Assembly: GCA_001804045.1 (NCBI GenBank)
Contig: MHFD01000041.1
Location: 13,750-21,956, forward strand
DNA from: Omnitrophica bacterium RBG_13_46_9
Lineage (GTDB): Bacteria; Omnitrophota; Gorgyraeia; JABMRN01; RBG-13-46-9
Direction: 5' to 3'
Length of the DNA: 8,207 bases
In this document: piece after piece, positions 1 to 6,965 of the stretch
Numbering within the stretch: the stretch's first letter is position 1
Layout of the letters: each line of letters begins with the position of its first letter
Notes under the pieces: model-generated
Databases searched by the model: none
Told to the model about the DNA's origin: nothing
Seen by the model: the letters and a program-made list of their open reading frames with translations, nothing else
Made by a program: the position numbers and the translations under genes

Positions 1-275
1 TCGGGTTTATAGGCGCCGCCAGTATTATTATATTATTCGGGATTTTTTTCTGGCAGGGCATGCGCGCTTTCTTCAGAACGGAGCGACTGTTTGACAAGAT
101 CCTCATATTCGGCATAACAAACATGGTGACTTTCGAAGCCATGGTAAACATCGGCGTAAGCCTTGGGGCTTTTCCGACCAAAGGGCTTCCGTTGCCTTTT
201 ATCAGTTACGGCGGCTCATCGCTTATATTCCATCTGTCAGCAGTCGGGCTTATGCTGAATGCGATGAGGGAATGA
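1..275 (+). CDS. ftsW: FtsW, septal SEDS-family peptidoglycan glycosyltransferase (3' part only)
   Basis: The window opens inside this gene: the frame is open from base 3 and ends at TGA 273-275, so about 90 C-terminal residues are visible. FtsW polymerises lipid II at the septum, in the inner membrane, together with its cognate class B PBP. The visible part holds a hydrophobic segment (GAASIIILFGIFF), a second one (ILIFGITNMVTFEAMVNIGV) and the family signature PTKGLPLPFISYGGSS, followed by a last membrane segment. The PTKG form of the signature and the adjacent murG favour FtsW over its paralogue RodA. The C-terminus is short, ending soon after the last helix. murG begins 44 nt downstream. 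An ATG overlaps the stop codon (272-274) but is not the preferred murG start. The identification is firm; nothing can be said of the missing N-terminal two thirds. Confidence 0.94.
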   Translation, partial: GFIGAASIIILFGIFFWQGMRAFFRTERLFDKILIFGITNMVTFEAMVNIGVSLGAFPTKGLPLPFISYGGSSLIFHLSAVGLMLNAMRE

Positions 276-308
276 GGCGCGGATGGTCGGGATCCGCGAG
301 GGATAGAC

Positions 309-313
309 AGGAA
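309..313 (+). promoter_or_regulatory. Ribosome binding site of murG (decides the start)
   Basis: AGGAA lies 6 nt before the ATG at 320. The in-frame ATG at 272 has only a GAGGG about 1 nt away, which is too close to serve. This supports the start at 320, where the glycine-rich nucleotide loop begins at the usual distance from the N-terminus. Confidence 0.6.
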
Positions 314-319
314 TCTAAA

Positions 320-1450
320 ATGAAAATACTGCTAGCGGCCGGAGGCAGCGGCGGGCATATTTTTCCCGCTGCGGCGGTTGCCGAAGAATTCTACAGAGGC
401 GAAACAGCCCATGCCAGAGATGGCGCAGCCGCGTGCGGGACAGAGATACTCTTTGTAGCCAGCAGGAGGAACCTGGACAGGAAAATTTTGCGGGACGCGA
501 AATACAGGAAAATCTTTATCCCCGCGAATCCCATGCCGCATAGAATAGGCTGGAGGCTCTTGGTATTTTCGGCTAAATTGGCTGTCGAAAGCCTGTATGC
601 TTTATGTATCCTGGCAAGATATAGGCCTCATGTGGTGGTGGGCTTCGGGGGCTTTACCGCGGGGGTGATGTGTCTATTCGCCGCTCTTTTTAATATAAAG
701 GTAGTGCTACACGAGCAGAATGTGGTTCCATGCAGGACAAATAGGCTCCTGGACAGGTTCGCTGACAAAGTCGCCATAAGCTTTACCGAGACAAAAAAGT
801 ATTTCAGGAACAGAATCGTCGTATTTACGGGAAACCCCCTCAGAAAGGAAAGTCTGCGCGAATGCCGCCCGGAAGCCATAAGGAAATTCGGACTGGATCC
901 GGGGAAATTTACGCTTCTTATCATGGGCGGAAGCCAGGGGGCGAGCTCGCTCAATCATCTGATTTCGAATAGCCTTGGCATGTTGCCGCCGGAAAAGAAG
1001 GGGTGCCTCCAGGTCATTCACATTACGGGGCCGAGGGATTTCGGCAAGTTTGAGGATTTCTATCGGAAAAACGGCATGCAGGGCAGGGTCTTTGGTTTCG
1101 TGGAAAGCATAAACGAGGCTTATAGCGCCTGCGATCTGGCCGTCAGCCGATCGGGCGCTGCGGCGATTTTTGAGTTAGCGGTGTTTGCAAAACCTATGAT
1201 ACTGATACCGTATCCGAGCCGGCGAAATAATCAGAGATTTAATGCGACCTTTTTTGCCGAGAAGAAAGCGGCTATCTGCAGAAATGAAGGGGAAATCAGG
1301 GAAGAGGGCATGAGGGATCTTATAATGGAGCTTGTGAATAATACCGACAGAAGAAGAGAGCTTTCCGAGAACGCCAGGCGGCTGGGTATTACCGACGGTG
1401 CGGAGAGATTGAGGGATGAGATTAAAAAGACAGCGGCCCCGGCCGGATAA
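320..1450 (+). CDS. murG: MurG, UDP-GlcNAc:lipid I N-acetylglucosaminyltransferase
   Basis: MurG transfers GlcNAc from UDP-GlcNAc to lipid I on the inner face of the membrane, giving lipid II, the substrate of FtsW upstream. The protein is 376 aa, slightly above the usual 355-365. In order it shows the N-terminal loop GGSGGHIFPA (8-17), VVGFGGFTAG (106-115), HEQN (131-134), TGNPLR (170-175), the second glycine loop MGGSQGA (202-208), SRSGA (276-280) with the family Glu in AIFEL (282-286), and QRFNA (305-309). All are hallmarks of this GT28 family. Residues 26-41 look like a small insertion in the N-domain, and the usual PG after HEQN is PC here. The start at 320 is chosen because the 16 extra residues from 272 match nothing in the family and a good RBS precedes 320. 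A 123-nt gap separates it from murC. Confidence 0.97.
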   Translation: MKILLAAGGSGGHIFPAAAVAEEFYRGETAHARDGAAACGTEILFVASRRNLDRKILRDAKYRKIFIPANPMPHRIGWRLLVFSAKLAVESLYALCILARYRPHVVVGFGGFTAGVMCLFAALFNIKVVLHEQNVVPCRTNRLLDRFADKVAISFTETKKYFRNRIVVFTGNPLRKESLRECRPEAIRKFGLDPGKFTLLIMGGSQGASSLNHLISNSLGMLPPEKKGCLQVIHITGPRDFGKFEDFYRKNGMQGRVFGFVESINEAYSACDLAVSRSGAAAIFELAVFAKPMILIPYPSRRNNQRFNATFFAEKKAAICRNEGEIREEGMRDLIMELVNNTDRRRELSENARRLGITDGAERLRDEIKKTAAPAG

Positions 1451-1483
1451 AGGAAACGACGTAATCCGGACGGCGCGTTTCCT
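1451..1483 (+). repeat. Inverted repeat downstream of murG
   Basis: AGGAAACG at 1451-1458 is perfectly complementary to CGTTTCCT at 1476-1483, with a 17-nt loop. It starts directly after the murG stop codon. No T-run follows, so it is not a standard intrinsic terminator. It could stabilise the mRNA end, cause a weak pause, or be chance. Confidence 0.4.
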
Positions 1484-1506
1484 GGGCGCAAAAATCCAGG
1501 TATTAT
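1478..1506 (+). promoter_or_regulatory. Possible weak promoter before murC
   Basis: TATTAT at 1501-1506 resembles a -10 box (5 of 6 to TATAAT). A poor -35 (TTTCCT, 3 of 6) lies 17 nt upstream at 1478-1483 and coincides with the right arm of the inverted repeat. A small hairpin (TGCGG 1519-1523 with CCGCA 1532-1536) lies downstream. This may be only an AT-rich gap; confidence is low. Confidence 0.15.
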
Positions 1507-1561
1507 TTTAAAGGCGCTTGCGGTGATCAAGCCGCACCCTTTCACTAGCCTGACAGGAGAC

Positions 1562-1566
1562 AGGGA
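1562..1566 (+). promoter_or_regulatory. Ribosome binding site of murC (decides the start)
   Basis: AGGGA lies 7 nt before ATG 1574, with a second purine-rich core (AGGAGA, 1555-1560) further up. This supports 1574 over the in-frame GTG at 1523, which would add 17 residues not found in the family. Confidence 0.6.
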
Positions 1567-1573
1567 TCAAATT

Positions 1574-2962
1574 ATGGACTTACGCAAAGAAAAAATACAC
1601 ATGGTCGGCATAGGCGGAATAGGCATGAGCGCCCTCGCTTTTATACTCGTTGAGATGGGCCACATAGTGAGCGGCTCCGATGTCCAGGATAACGATATCA
1701 TGAAAGCGTTGCGCCGGAAAGGCGTTGTAGCAGGAGTCGGCCACGATCGCTCGAACATAAAAGAGCAGGACCTCGTTGTGTATTCCTCGAGCATCCGCAT
1801 GGATAATCCAGAGATTTTGGCGGCGCGGGAGAGGAATATCCCCATAATTTCACGGACCGAGCTTTTGAAGATGATCATGGATGGAAAAAAGAAGACCGTA
1901 GCGATTACCGGCACGCACGGCAAAACGACCACCACCGCTATGTCCGCGCTTCTTTTGGAGGAGGCGGGGCTGGACCCTACGGTTTTGATCGGCGGCGAGT
2001 CTCCCAACTTCGGAGGGAACGCAAAATTCGGGAAAAGCGATGCTCTCGTGACAGAGGTCGACGAGAGCGATGGGAGATTCGTTATCCTGAAGCCCGATTA
2101 TATCATAATCTCCAATCTGGAGAAGGAGCATATGGAATATTACAGGGATGAGGCGCACCTGGTGGATACCTTCAGGAGATTCCTGAGCGCGCAGTCCGCT
2201 AAATGCGTGGTTTTCAGCAGGTTTGAAGACGCGAACTTAAAAGCGCTCACCCGCTCATACGGCGGCAAAGCCGTCAGTTTCGGGTTTTCCCCCGAAGCGG
2301 ACGTGTACGGTGAAAACATTAAAATCGGCGTATTCAAGATAGAATTTGACTGTGTCTGCAGAAAAAAACCGTTGGGCCGGTTTACGATAAACATACCGGG
2401 TATCCACAATGTTTCGAACGCATTGGCCGTGATCGCCCTGGGGGCCGAGCTGGGAATCGATGTCCCGGTGATGAAAGAGGCGCTTTTCAGGTATAAAAAC
2501 GTAAAGAGGAGATTCGACTTAATAGGCGAGATAAACGGGGCTAAGATCGTTGAGGATTATGCGCATCACCCCACTGAAATAAAAGCCACGATTTCCGCCG
2601 CGCGGTCACTCAACCCCAAAAGGCTTATAACCGTGTTTCAGCCGCACCGATACACGAGAACAAAATCTTTTTATAAGGAGTTTTCAGCCGCTTTGGCCGG
2701 TTCCGACGAGGTCATATTGACGGAGGTTTATGCCGCCAGTGAGGAGAGGATAGAAGGCGCGAGCGCCAAAAATATATATGAGGTCATGGCGAAAGAAGAT
2801 TCTATCCCGGTCAGACTTCTTGAAAAGAGCGAAATAACCGGATACCTCGCCAAAAAAATAAAAGAAGGTGATATAGTCCTTATTTTGGGAGCCGGCGATA
2901 TCGGGAAGACGGCGCATGAGGCGGTGTTGTATATAAAGTCGTTGTATGCCAGGAAGGCATAG
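1574..2962 (+). CDS. murC: MurC, UDP-N-acetylmuramate--L-alanine ligase
   Basis: MurC is the first Mur ligase: in the cytoplasm it adds L-Ala to UDP-MurNAc using ATP. The 462-aa product has normal length and all three domains. The Rossmann-like UDP-binding domain carries HMVGIGGIGMSALA (9-22) and SGSD (33-36). The central ATPase domain has the P-loop TGTHGKTTTT (112-121), the metal-binding stretch TEVDESDGRF (160-169) and NLEKEHMEYY (181-190), and GIHNVSNALA (276-285). The C-terminal domain has KRRFD (311-315), DYAHHPTEI (328-336), VFQPHRYTRT (354-363) and the closing LILGAGDIGK (436-445). The gene sits between murG and murB as in many dcw clusters, and its stop is 34 nt before the preferred murB ATG. 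Nothing in it looks degraded. Confidence 0.98.
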   Translation: MDLRKEKIHMVGIGGIGMSALAFILVEMGHIVSGSDVQDNDIMKALRRKGVVAGVGHDRSNIKEQDLVVYSSSIRMDNPEILAARERNIPIISRTELLKMIMDGKKKTVAITGTHGKTTTTAMSALLLEEAGLDPTVLIGGESPNFGGNAKFGKSDALVTEVDESDGRFVILKPDYIIISNLEKEHMEYYRDEAHLVDTFRRFLSAQSAKCVVFSRFEDANLKALTRSYGGKAVSFGFSPEADVYGENIKIGVFKIEFDCVCRKKPLGRFTINIPGIHNVSNALAVIALGAELGIDVPVMKEALFRYKNVKRRFDLIGEINGAKIVEDYAHHPTEIKATISAARSLNPKRLITVFQPHRYTRTKSFYKEFSAALAGSDEVILTEVYAASEERIEGASAKNIYEVMAKEDSIPVRLLEKSEITGYLAKKIKEGDIVLILGAGDIGKTAHEAVLYIKSLYARKA

Positions 2963-2996
2963 CGCCGTATTTTTTTTGGAGAATGGCCAGGATAGC

Positions 2997-3887
2997 ATGA
3001 AAGATAAAGAGATGTTTCCCAAGATAAAAGGCAGGGTTCTTTTTCACGAGCCGCTTTTTAAGCATACCACATTCCGCATCGGAGGACTGTGCGGTATTTG
3101 GGCCCAGCCGCGGAACGAAGAGGATTTAAAAAAGATAGTAATGTTCGCGAAATCAAAAGGAAAAAAGATAGTCATAATAGGCAGGGGCAGCAATATCCTG
3201 CCCAGCGACAAGGGTTTTGACGGTATAGCTATTCACATAGGAGCGGGCTGTTTTGACGAGGCGCGGTTTGTCGGCTCAAGGCTTATAGCCGGGGCAGGTG
3301 TGGCGCTGAATCGCCTGATCAATTTGGCGTGCAAAAGAGGATTGAAGGGACTGGAAGGCCTGGCCGGTATTCCCGGCACGGTGGGCGGGGCGATTTTCAT
3401 GAATTCCAGCTACAGGGGAAGGATATCCGATTGCCTGGAAGAGGTAAGGGCCATGGACTTGAACGATGGCGCGGTAATAACCATAAAAAGAAAAAATCTG
3501 AAGTTTGGTTATAGACATTCGAATTTGCGCGGATATATAATCTTAAGCGCGACATTGAGATTGAAGAGGGCGAGCCCGCAGGCGCTGTTGAAGCAAAGAG
3601 ACCGACTCCTTGCGATCAAAACCAAAAAGCAGCCCCTGGGTTGTTTTAGCGCCGGCTGCGTCTTTAAAAACCCGGATGGCGGGACTTCAGCGGCGTGGTA
3701 TATCGAAAAGTCTAATCTTAAAGGCAAAAGAATAGGTGACGCGCAGATTTCAGAAAGGCACGCTAATTTTATCGTTAATTTAAAGAACGCCAGACAGAGA
3801 GATGTGATGCGTCTTATAAGTTTTGCGAAAAAACGCGTCAAGGCGAAGTTTGGCGTAGACCTGGTCCCGGAGATAGTTGTCATTTAA
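2997..3887 (+). CDS. murB: MurB, UDP-N-acetylenolpyruvoylglucosamine reductase
   Basis: MurB is an FAD enzyme that uses NADPH to reduce UDP-GlcNAc-enolpyruvate to UDP-MurNAc, the substrate of MurC. The protein is 296 aa, the size of the shorter (type II, B. subtilis-like) MurB. Visible motifs are HTTFRIGG (23-30), the FAD-binding GRGSNIL (62-68), GLKGLEGLAGIPGTVGGAIF (115-134), FGYRHSNL (170-177), SAGCVFKNP (218-226), HANFIVN (255-261) and the late Glu (292) in PEIVVI. The residue aligned with the catalytic Ser of GSxFKNP is Cys221 here, and the usual NAGAYG is replaced by NSSYRG (136-141). The start at 2997 has AGGA 4 nt upstream. An in-frame ATG at 2946 lies inside the end of murC and would add 17 unfamiliar residues. 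An 8-T run (2970-2977) sits in the short gap. Confidence 0.96.
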   Translation: MKDKEMFPKIKGRVLFHEPLFKHTTFRIGGLCGIWAQPRNEEDLKKIVMFAKSKGKKIVIIGRGSNILPSDKGFDGIAIHIGAGCFDEARFVGSRLIAGAGVALNRLINLACKRGLKGLEGLAGIPGTVGGAIFMNSSYRGRISDCLEEVRAMDLNDGAVITIKRKNLKFGYRHSNLRGYIILSATLRLKRASPQALLKQRDRLLAIKTKKQPLGCFSAGCVFKNPDGGTSAAWYIEKSNLKGKRIGDAQISERHANFIVNLKNARQRDVMRLISFAKKRVKAKFGVDLVPEIVVI

Positions 3888-3923
3888 CTGATGGCGAAAC
3901 ATGAGGAACACCCCTATTAGCAT

Positions 3924-3948
3924 ATGTCCCGGTGATGATGCGGGATAT
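3924..3948 (+). promoter_or_regulatory. Hairpin just upstream of the ddl ribosome binding site
   Basis: ATGTCCCG (3924-3931) pairs with CGGGATAT (3941-3948) through eight pairs, one of them G-U, around a 9-nt loop. AGGAG (3950-3954) follows almost at once, 11 nt before the GTG start of ddl. The element could modulate ddl translation. A direct repeat TATTAG (3915-3920 and 3946-3951) flanks the left arm and overlaps the right one. Confidence 0.35.
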
Positions 3949-3965
3949 TAGGAGTAGAATAATAA

Positions 3966-4958
3966 GTGAACCGCTACGGTAAAATTGCTGTACTTGCCGG
4001 CGGCCCGTCCAGCGAGCGCCAGATAAGCCTGAAAAGCGGGAGAGCCATTTACGATGCCCTGATAAGAAAAAATCAAGATGCCGTATTTGTGGACATCGCC
4101 GGCGATCCCTGCAATATTTTAAGCCGGATCAATCCGGATATCGTATTTATCGCGCTGCACGGACGGTTTGGCGAAGACGGTACCATTCAAGCGATGCTGG
4201 AGAAGTCGAGTCTCTACTATACCGGCTCCGGCGTTGAGGCTTCGAGGCGTGCTATGGATAAGATAGCTTCCGGAGAGATCTTTGCCGCCAACGGCATAAA
4301 AACGCCCAGGCGCAAGATCGTTGAGCGAAATCATGATCTGCGTGACATATTAATGGAATTTAAAACGCCGTTTGTCGTAAAACCTCAGAGTGAGGGCTCA
4401 AGCATAGGGCTTTCGGTCATAAGGGACGGGTCGCAATTGAGGGATGCGCTTGAGAGGGCTTTTGGATACGGCGAAAAGACTATCGTAGAAGAATACGTCC
4501 ACGGCAGAGAGGTTACGGTGGGCGTCCTTGAGGACAGGGCATTGCCGGTTGTCGAGATCGTAGCGAAAGACGAAGTTTACGACTACGGCGCGAAATACGA
4601 GGACAAGAGCACAAAATACATCGTCCCCGCCGATTTAAAAAAAGACGTGTATGATAGCGCGCAAAGAAGCGGCCTAAGGGCGCATAATGTTCTTGGGTGC
4701 AGGGATTTTTCAAGGGTCGACATGAGAGTAGACGGGAAGGGCGATATTTTCGTATTGGAAGTAAACACGATTCCGGGCATGACAGAGCGCAGCCTCTTGC
4801 CGAAAGCGGCGTCCGCGGCAGGCATAAGTTTCGAGGATTTATGCATGAGACTTGTGGATTTGGCTCACCAAAGAAGAAGCGATCGCGGCGCCGATAGACG
4901 TCTGTCCGACTGCGATGGCCGGAGGTGTCATAGCAGCGAAGGGGAGCGGCCAAATTAG
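3966..4958 (+). CDS. ddl: D-alanine--D-alanine ligase
   Basis: Ddl is an ATP-grasp enzyme that joins two D-alanines; the dipeptide is then added to the UDP-MurNAc-tripeptide by MurF. The start is GTG, with TAA directly before it in frame, and AGGAG 11 nt upstream. Motifs are KIAVLAGGPSSERQISLKSG (6-25), ALHGRFGEDG (63-72), FVVKPQSEGSSIGL (136-149), EEYVHGREVTVGVL (175-188), the loop YDYGAKY (205-211) typical of D-Ala rather than D-Lac ligases, SRVDMRV (249-255) and LEVNTIPGMTERSLLP (264-279). Two oddities stand out. Gly103 lies where an ATP-contacting Lys is usual after MDK. The fold should end near residue 300, yet about 30 Arg- and Ser-rich residues follow (HQRRSDRGADRR onward), giving 330 aa in total. 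ftsQ starts 84 nt downstream. Confidence 0.96.
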   Translation: MNRYGKIAVLAGGPSSERQISLKSGRAIYDALIRKNQDAVFVDIAGDPCNILSRINPDIVFIALHGRFGEDGTIQAMLEKSSLYYTGSGVEASRRAMDKIASGEIFAANGIKTPRRKIVERNHDLRDILMEFKTPFVVKPQSEGSSIGLSVIRDGSQLRDALERAFGYGEKTIVEEYVHGREVTVGVLEDRALPVVEIVAKDEVYDYGAKYEDKSTKYIVPADLKKDVYDSAQRSGLRAHNVLGCRDFSRVDMRVDGKGDIFVLEVNTIPGMTERSLLPKAASAAGISFEDLCMRLVDLAHQRRSDRGADRRLSDCDGRRCHSSEGERPN

Positions 4959-5030
4959 CGTCACGGAAGGAAAATATTTTTGGGACATATCAGTTAGATC
5001 CGCGTCAGGCATAAGCGCTATTATACAAAA

Positions 5031-5037
5031 AAGGGGG
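5031..5037 (+). promoter_or_regulatory. Ribosome binding site of ftsQ
   Basis: The purine run AAGGGGG ends 5 nt before ATG 5043. It fixes the ftsQ start and shows that translation is initiated independently of the open frame overlapping the ddl tail. Confidence 0.6.
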
Positions 5038-5042
5038 AACGA

Positions 5043-5825
5043 ATGGCAAGAAATAATTCAAGAAGAAAGACCGATAAGCGTAAAGGCGCGGCAAAAAAGA
5101 TCGAACCGCTGAAGGTCCCTATAAAAAAGATATCTTATCTTGTAGTTTTCGCCGCTGCGATCCTGGGGAGCGTCTTTTTTCTGAGGAATTCGCATTATTT
5201 CAAATTGGACAAGATAGAAATAATTGACAGAAATCAGGCCGCCAAAATCGATAATTCCGGATTATTATCGATGTATAAAGGCAGAAATATATTTGACATA
5301 GACATCGCCTCTCTCGCCTCAAGAATTAAACATAACTACCCTGTGATAAAAGAAGTCGCGGTGAACAGGGTTTTGCCTAATAAATTGCGGATAACGGTGG
5401 TGCCGAGGATGCCTGTAGCCAAGATAAAGAGCTATGGCTATTTTCCGATCGACAGAGAAGGCATGGTATTGTCGCCGGAAATAAAAAGCCATAAATTGCC
5501 GGTTATAGAAGGATTTTCGATGTGGCTTAAGCCCCGCCCGGGCCAGCTCCTGGAGAGTCGCGATCTGGAAAGCGCCTTTTTTCTTATAGATGCCCTTAAG
5601 GAAAGCCCTGTTTCCGCCAATTACGGCGTAAGCACAATAGATATCTCAAGCCCCATGAATATCTCCTTTTATCTGGAAAACGGCATCGAGGTAAAAATAG
5701 GCGGCGAAAATTTTCCGGACAGGCTAAAGACATTGGAATCGACCCTTAAAAACCCGAAATTGGACAAGGAAAATATCAAATACATAGATCTGCGGTTTAA
5801 GGACATAGTTATCGGTCCGAAATAG
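5043..5825 (+). CDS. ftsQ: FtsQ/DivIB cell division protein
   Basis: FtsQ is a bitopic inner-membrane protein that, with FtsB and FtsL, links early divisome proteins to FtsW/FtsI and controls septal synthesis. The 260-aa protein has the expected layout. A very basic cytoplasmic tail (1-29, rich in Arg and Lys) is followed by one membrane segment (about 31-48, SYLVVFAAAILGSVFFL). Next comes a POTRA domain (about 54-121, FKLDKIEIIDRNQ to NKLRITVVPRMP) and then the beta domain with the family-like turn FPIDREGMVLS (134-144) and the late GIEVKIGGENFPDRLKTLES. Sequence is weakly conserved in this family, so the call rests on architecture plus its place between ddl and ftsA. Its stop is 12 nt before the ftsA ATG, suggesting co-transcription and perhaps translational coupling. 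Confidence 0.92.
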   Translation: MARNNSRRKTDKRKGAAKKIEPLKVPIKKISYLVVFAAAILGSVFFLRNSHYFKLDKIEIIDRNQAAKIDNSGLLSMYKGRNIFDIDIASLASRIKHNYPVIKEVAVNRVLPNKLRITVVPRMPVAKIKSYGYFPIDREGMVLSPEIKSHKLPVIEGFSMWLKPRPGQLLESRDLESAFFLIDALKESPVSANYGVSTIDISSPMNISFYLENGIEVKIGGENFPDRLKTLESTLKNPKLDKENIKYIDLRFKDIVIGPK

Positions 5826-5837
5826 GTCATTTTTTAT

Positions 5838-6896
5838 ATGAAGATAATCACCATAATAGACTTAGGGTCGAATAAGATCGCTGCCGCGACCGCCGGCATA
5901 GACAAGTGCGGAAAGGTGTCGCTTTCGGCATTGGAAAATCTGTGTTCGCGCGGCATAAAAGGAGGCGAAATAACGGACATTGATAAGGCGACGGAGGATA
6001 TTTCCTCTGTTGTGGACAGACTGCGTCGCCGCGGAGGAGGAGGGATAAAAAATGTATTTGTTACAGGGAAAACCGCCGATATAAAGATGCATACATCCCG
6101 CGGGATGGTTCCCCTTTCGAAGATCCCGCGTAAGATTACGAGAAATGACGTTGAGAAGTGTCTTAAGATAGCGGCAATGACAAGGCTTCCTTCTGGCAGG
6201 GCTATTATGCAGAGGATCGTAAAAGGGTTCTCGATAGACGGCGGCTCGTTTGTCGTAGCGGATCCCATGGGGCTGTATGGGGTGAAGCTGGAAGTAGAGG
6301 CGTTCATGGCTACGACGACACAGTCTAAAATCCAAAATATAACAAAATGTATAGATCGCGCAGGATTACTTTTGAACGGCATATACCTTTCCGGCATAGC
6401 TTGTGCCGAGAGCGTTCTGGATGAGGAAGAGAAGGAGAAAGGAGTATTGCTGCTTGATATAGGAGATTCGCTGACCGAACAGCTGATATTTAAGAAAAAT
6501 ACGCTTATGAGCTTCAATGTTATTCGAAACGGCGCAGGCAATATTTCGGATTGTGCCGCATATAAGGGCAAAGAAAGGATCAGGGAGCTATTGAAAGATG
6601 TTTTGCCGGTACTGCCGGCTGAAAACAGGTATTTTTCATCAGTAGTTTTGACAGGCGGCGGGGCCCTGCTTGACGGCATAATCGAAGAGGCGGAAGATAT
6701 CCTGGAGAGGCCCGCCCGGATAGGCCGTATAAAGGACTCGGGGTGGAACTTGAATCTGCAGAACTCGATTATTCATACCTCGACAATAGGATTAATAAAC
6801 CATTTGGCGAAAAAACAGAGGACCACCCAACCGCACGGTCATTTTATAAATAAAGTGTTTTGTAAAGTTCGGGATATATACGAGAGCTATTTCTGA
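5838..6896 (+). CDS. ftsA: FtsA-like actin-fold division protein, shortened and divergent
   Basis: FtsA normally tethers FtsZ to the membrane and recruits later divisome proteins. This copy is 352 aa against about 420 in the family. It keeps the phosphate-1 loop IDLGSNKI (7-14), the 1C domain (about 85-160, with GFSIDG and DPMGLYGVKLEVE), KCIDRAGL (170-177), the adenosine motif VLTGGGALLDG (270-280) and a C-terminal amphipathic helix (about 336-352, FINKVFCKVRDIYESYF) of the membrane-targeting kind. The phosphate-2 loop, normally DIGGGTTD, reads DIGDSLTEQ (207-215). Only 63 residues separate it from VLTGG, about 60 fewer than in E. coli FtsA from memory; the missing part corresponds to most of subdomain 2B. 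The frame is intact, so this is not a simple pseudogene. The RBS is weak (AGG at 5824-5826). No ftsZ follows. Confidence 0.88.
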   Translation: MKIITIIDLGSNKIAAATAGIDKCGKVSLSALENLCSRGIKGGEITDIDKATEDISSVVDRLRRRGGGGIKNVFVTGKTADIKMHTSRGMVPLSKIPRKITRNDVEKCLKIAAMTRLPSGRAIMQRIVKGFSIDGGSFVVADPMGLYGVKLEVEAFMATTTQSKIQNITKCIDRAGLLLNGIYLSGIACAESVLDEEEKEKGVLLLDIGDSLTEQLIFKKNTLMSFNVIRNGAGNISDCAAYKGKERIRELLKDVLPVLPAENRYFSSVVLTGGGALLDGIIEEAEDILERPARIGRIKDSGWNLNLQNSIIHTSTIGLINHLAKKQRTTQPHGHFINKVFCKVRDIYESYF

Positions 6897-6934
6897 AGAG
6901 ACCCCGCCTTTTTTTAAAAAGCGCACCACCATAT

Positions 6935-6965
6935 TCCAATCCGTTTCCATGAGTTTCAATAATCG
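6935..6965. repeat. Outlying units of the TCAATGAGTT-type repeat
   Basis: Three units of 10 or 11 nt (TCCAATCCGTT, TCCATGAGTT, TCAATAATCG) match the family that fills 7238-7504. They sit on the other side of blocks with different consensus, so the same unit type brackets the mosaic. Confidence 0.5.

Noticed and set aside
272..319. murG starting at ATG 272, overlapping the ftsW stop
   Set aside because: The 16 extra residues are unlike the family, the RBS spacing is wrong, and ATG 320 has AGGAA at good distance just before the conserved loop.
1523..1573. murC starting at GTG 1523
   Set aside because: It adds 17 residues with no family match, while ATG 1574 has AGGGA at 7 nt and the normal short N-terminus.
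2946..2996. murB starting at ATG 2946, overlapping murC
   Set aside because: The added residues are the out-of-frame end of murC and a T-run. The family start fits ATG 2997, although its RBS spacing (4 nt) is short.
2963..2996. Terminator between murC and murB (8-T run at 2970-2977)
   Set aside because: Only a 3-bp GGC/GCC stem is possible before the T-run, and the genes belong to one pathway with close spacing.
5834..6679. Long reverse-strand open frame opposite ftsA (281 codons)
   Set aside because: It is a shadow of ftsA: Ser/Pro/Phe-rich, with no recognisable motif, and it fully overlaps a gene with clear family motifs.
5838..6896. ftsA as a pseudogene
   Set aside because: The frame is open over 352 codons, with several intact motifs and a proper C-terminal membrane helix. 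The missing part is an in-frame loss of one subdomain, not decay.
6897..6920. Intrinsic terminator after ftsA
   Set aside because: There is a 7-T run, but no GC-rich stem precedes it. The AT palindrome CTTTTTTTAAAAAG alone is not convincing.
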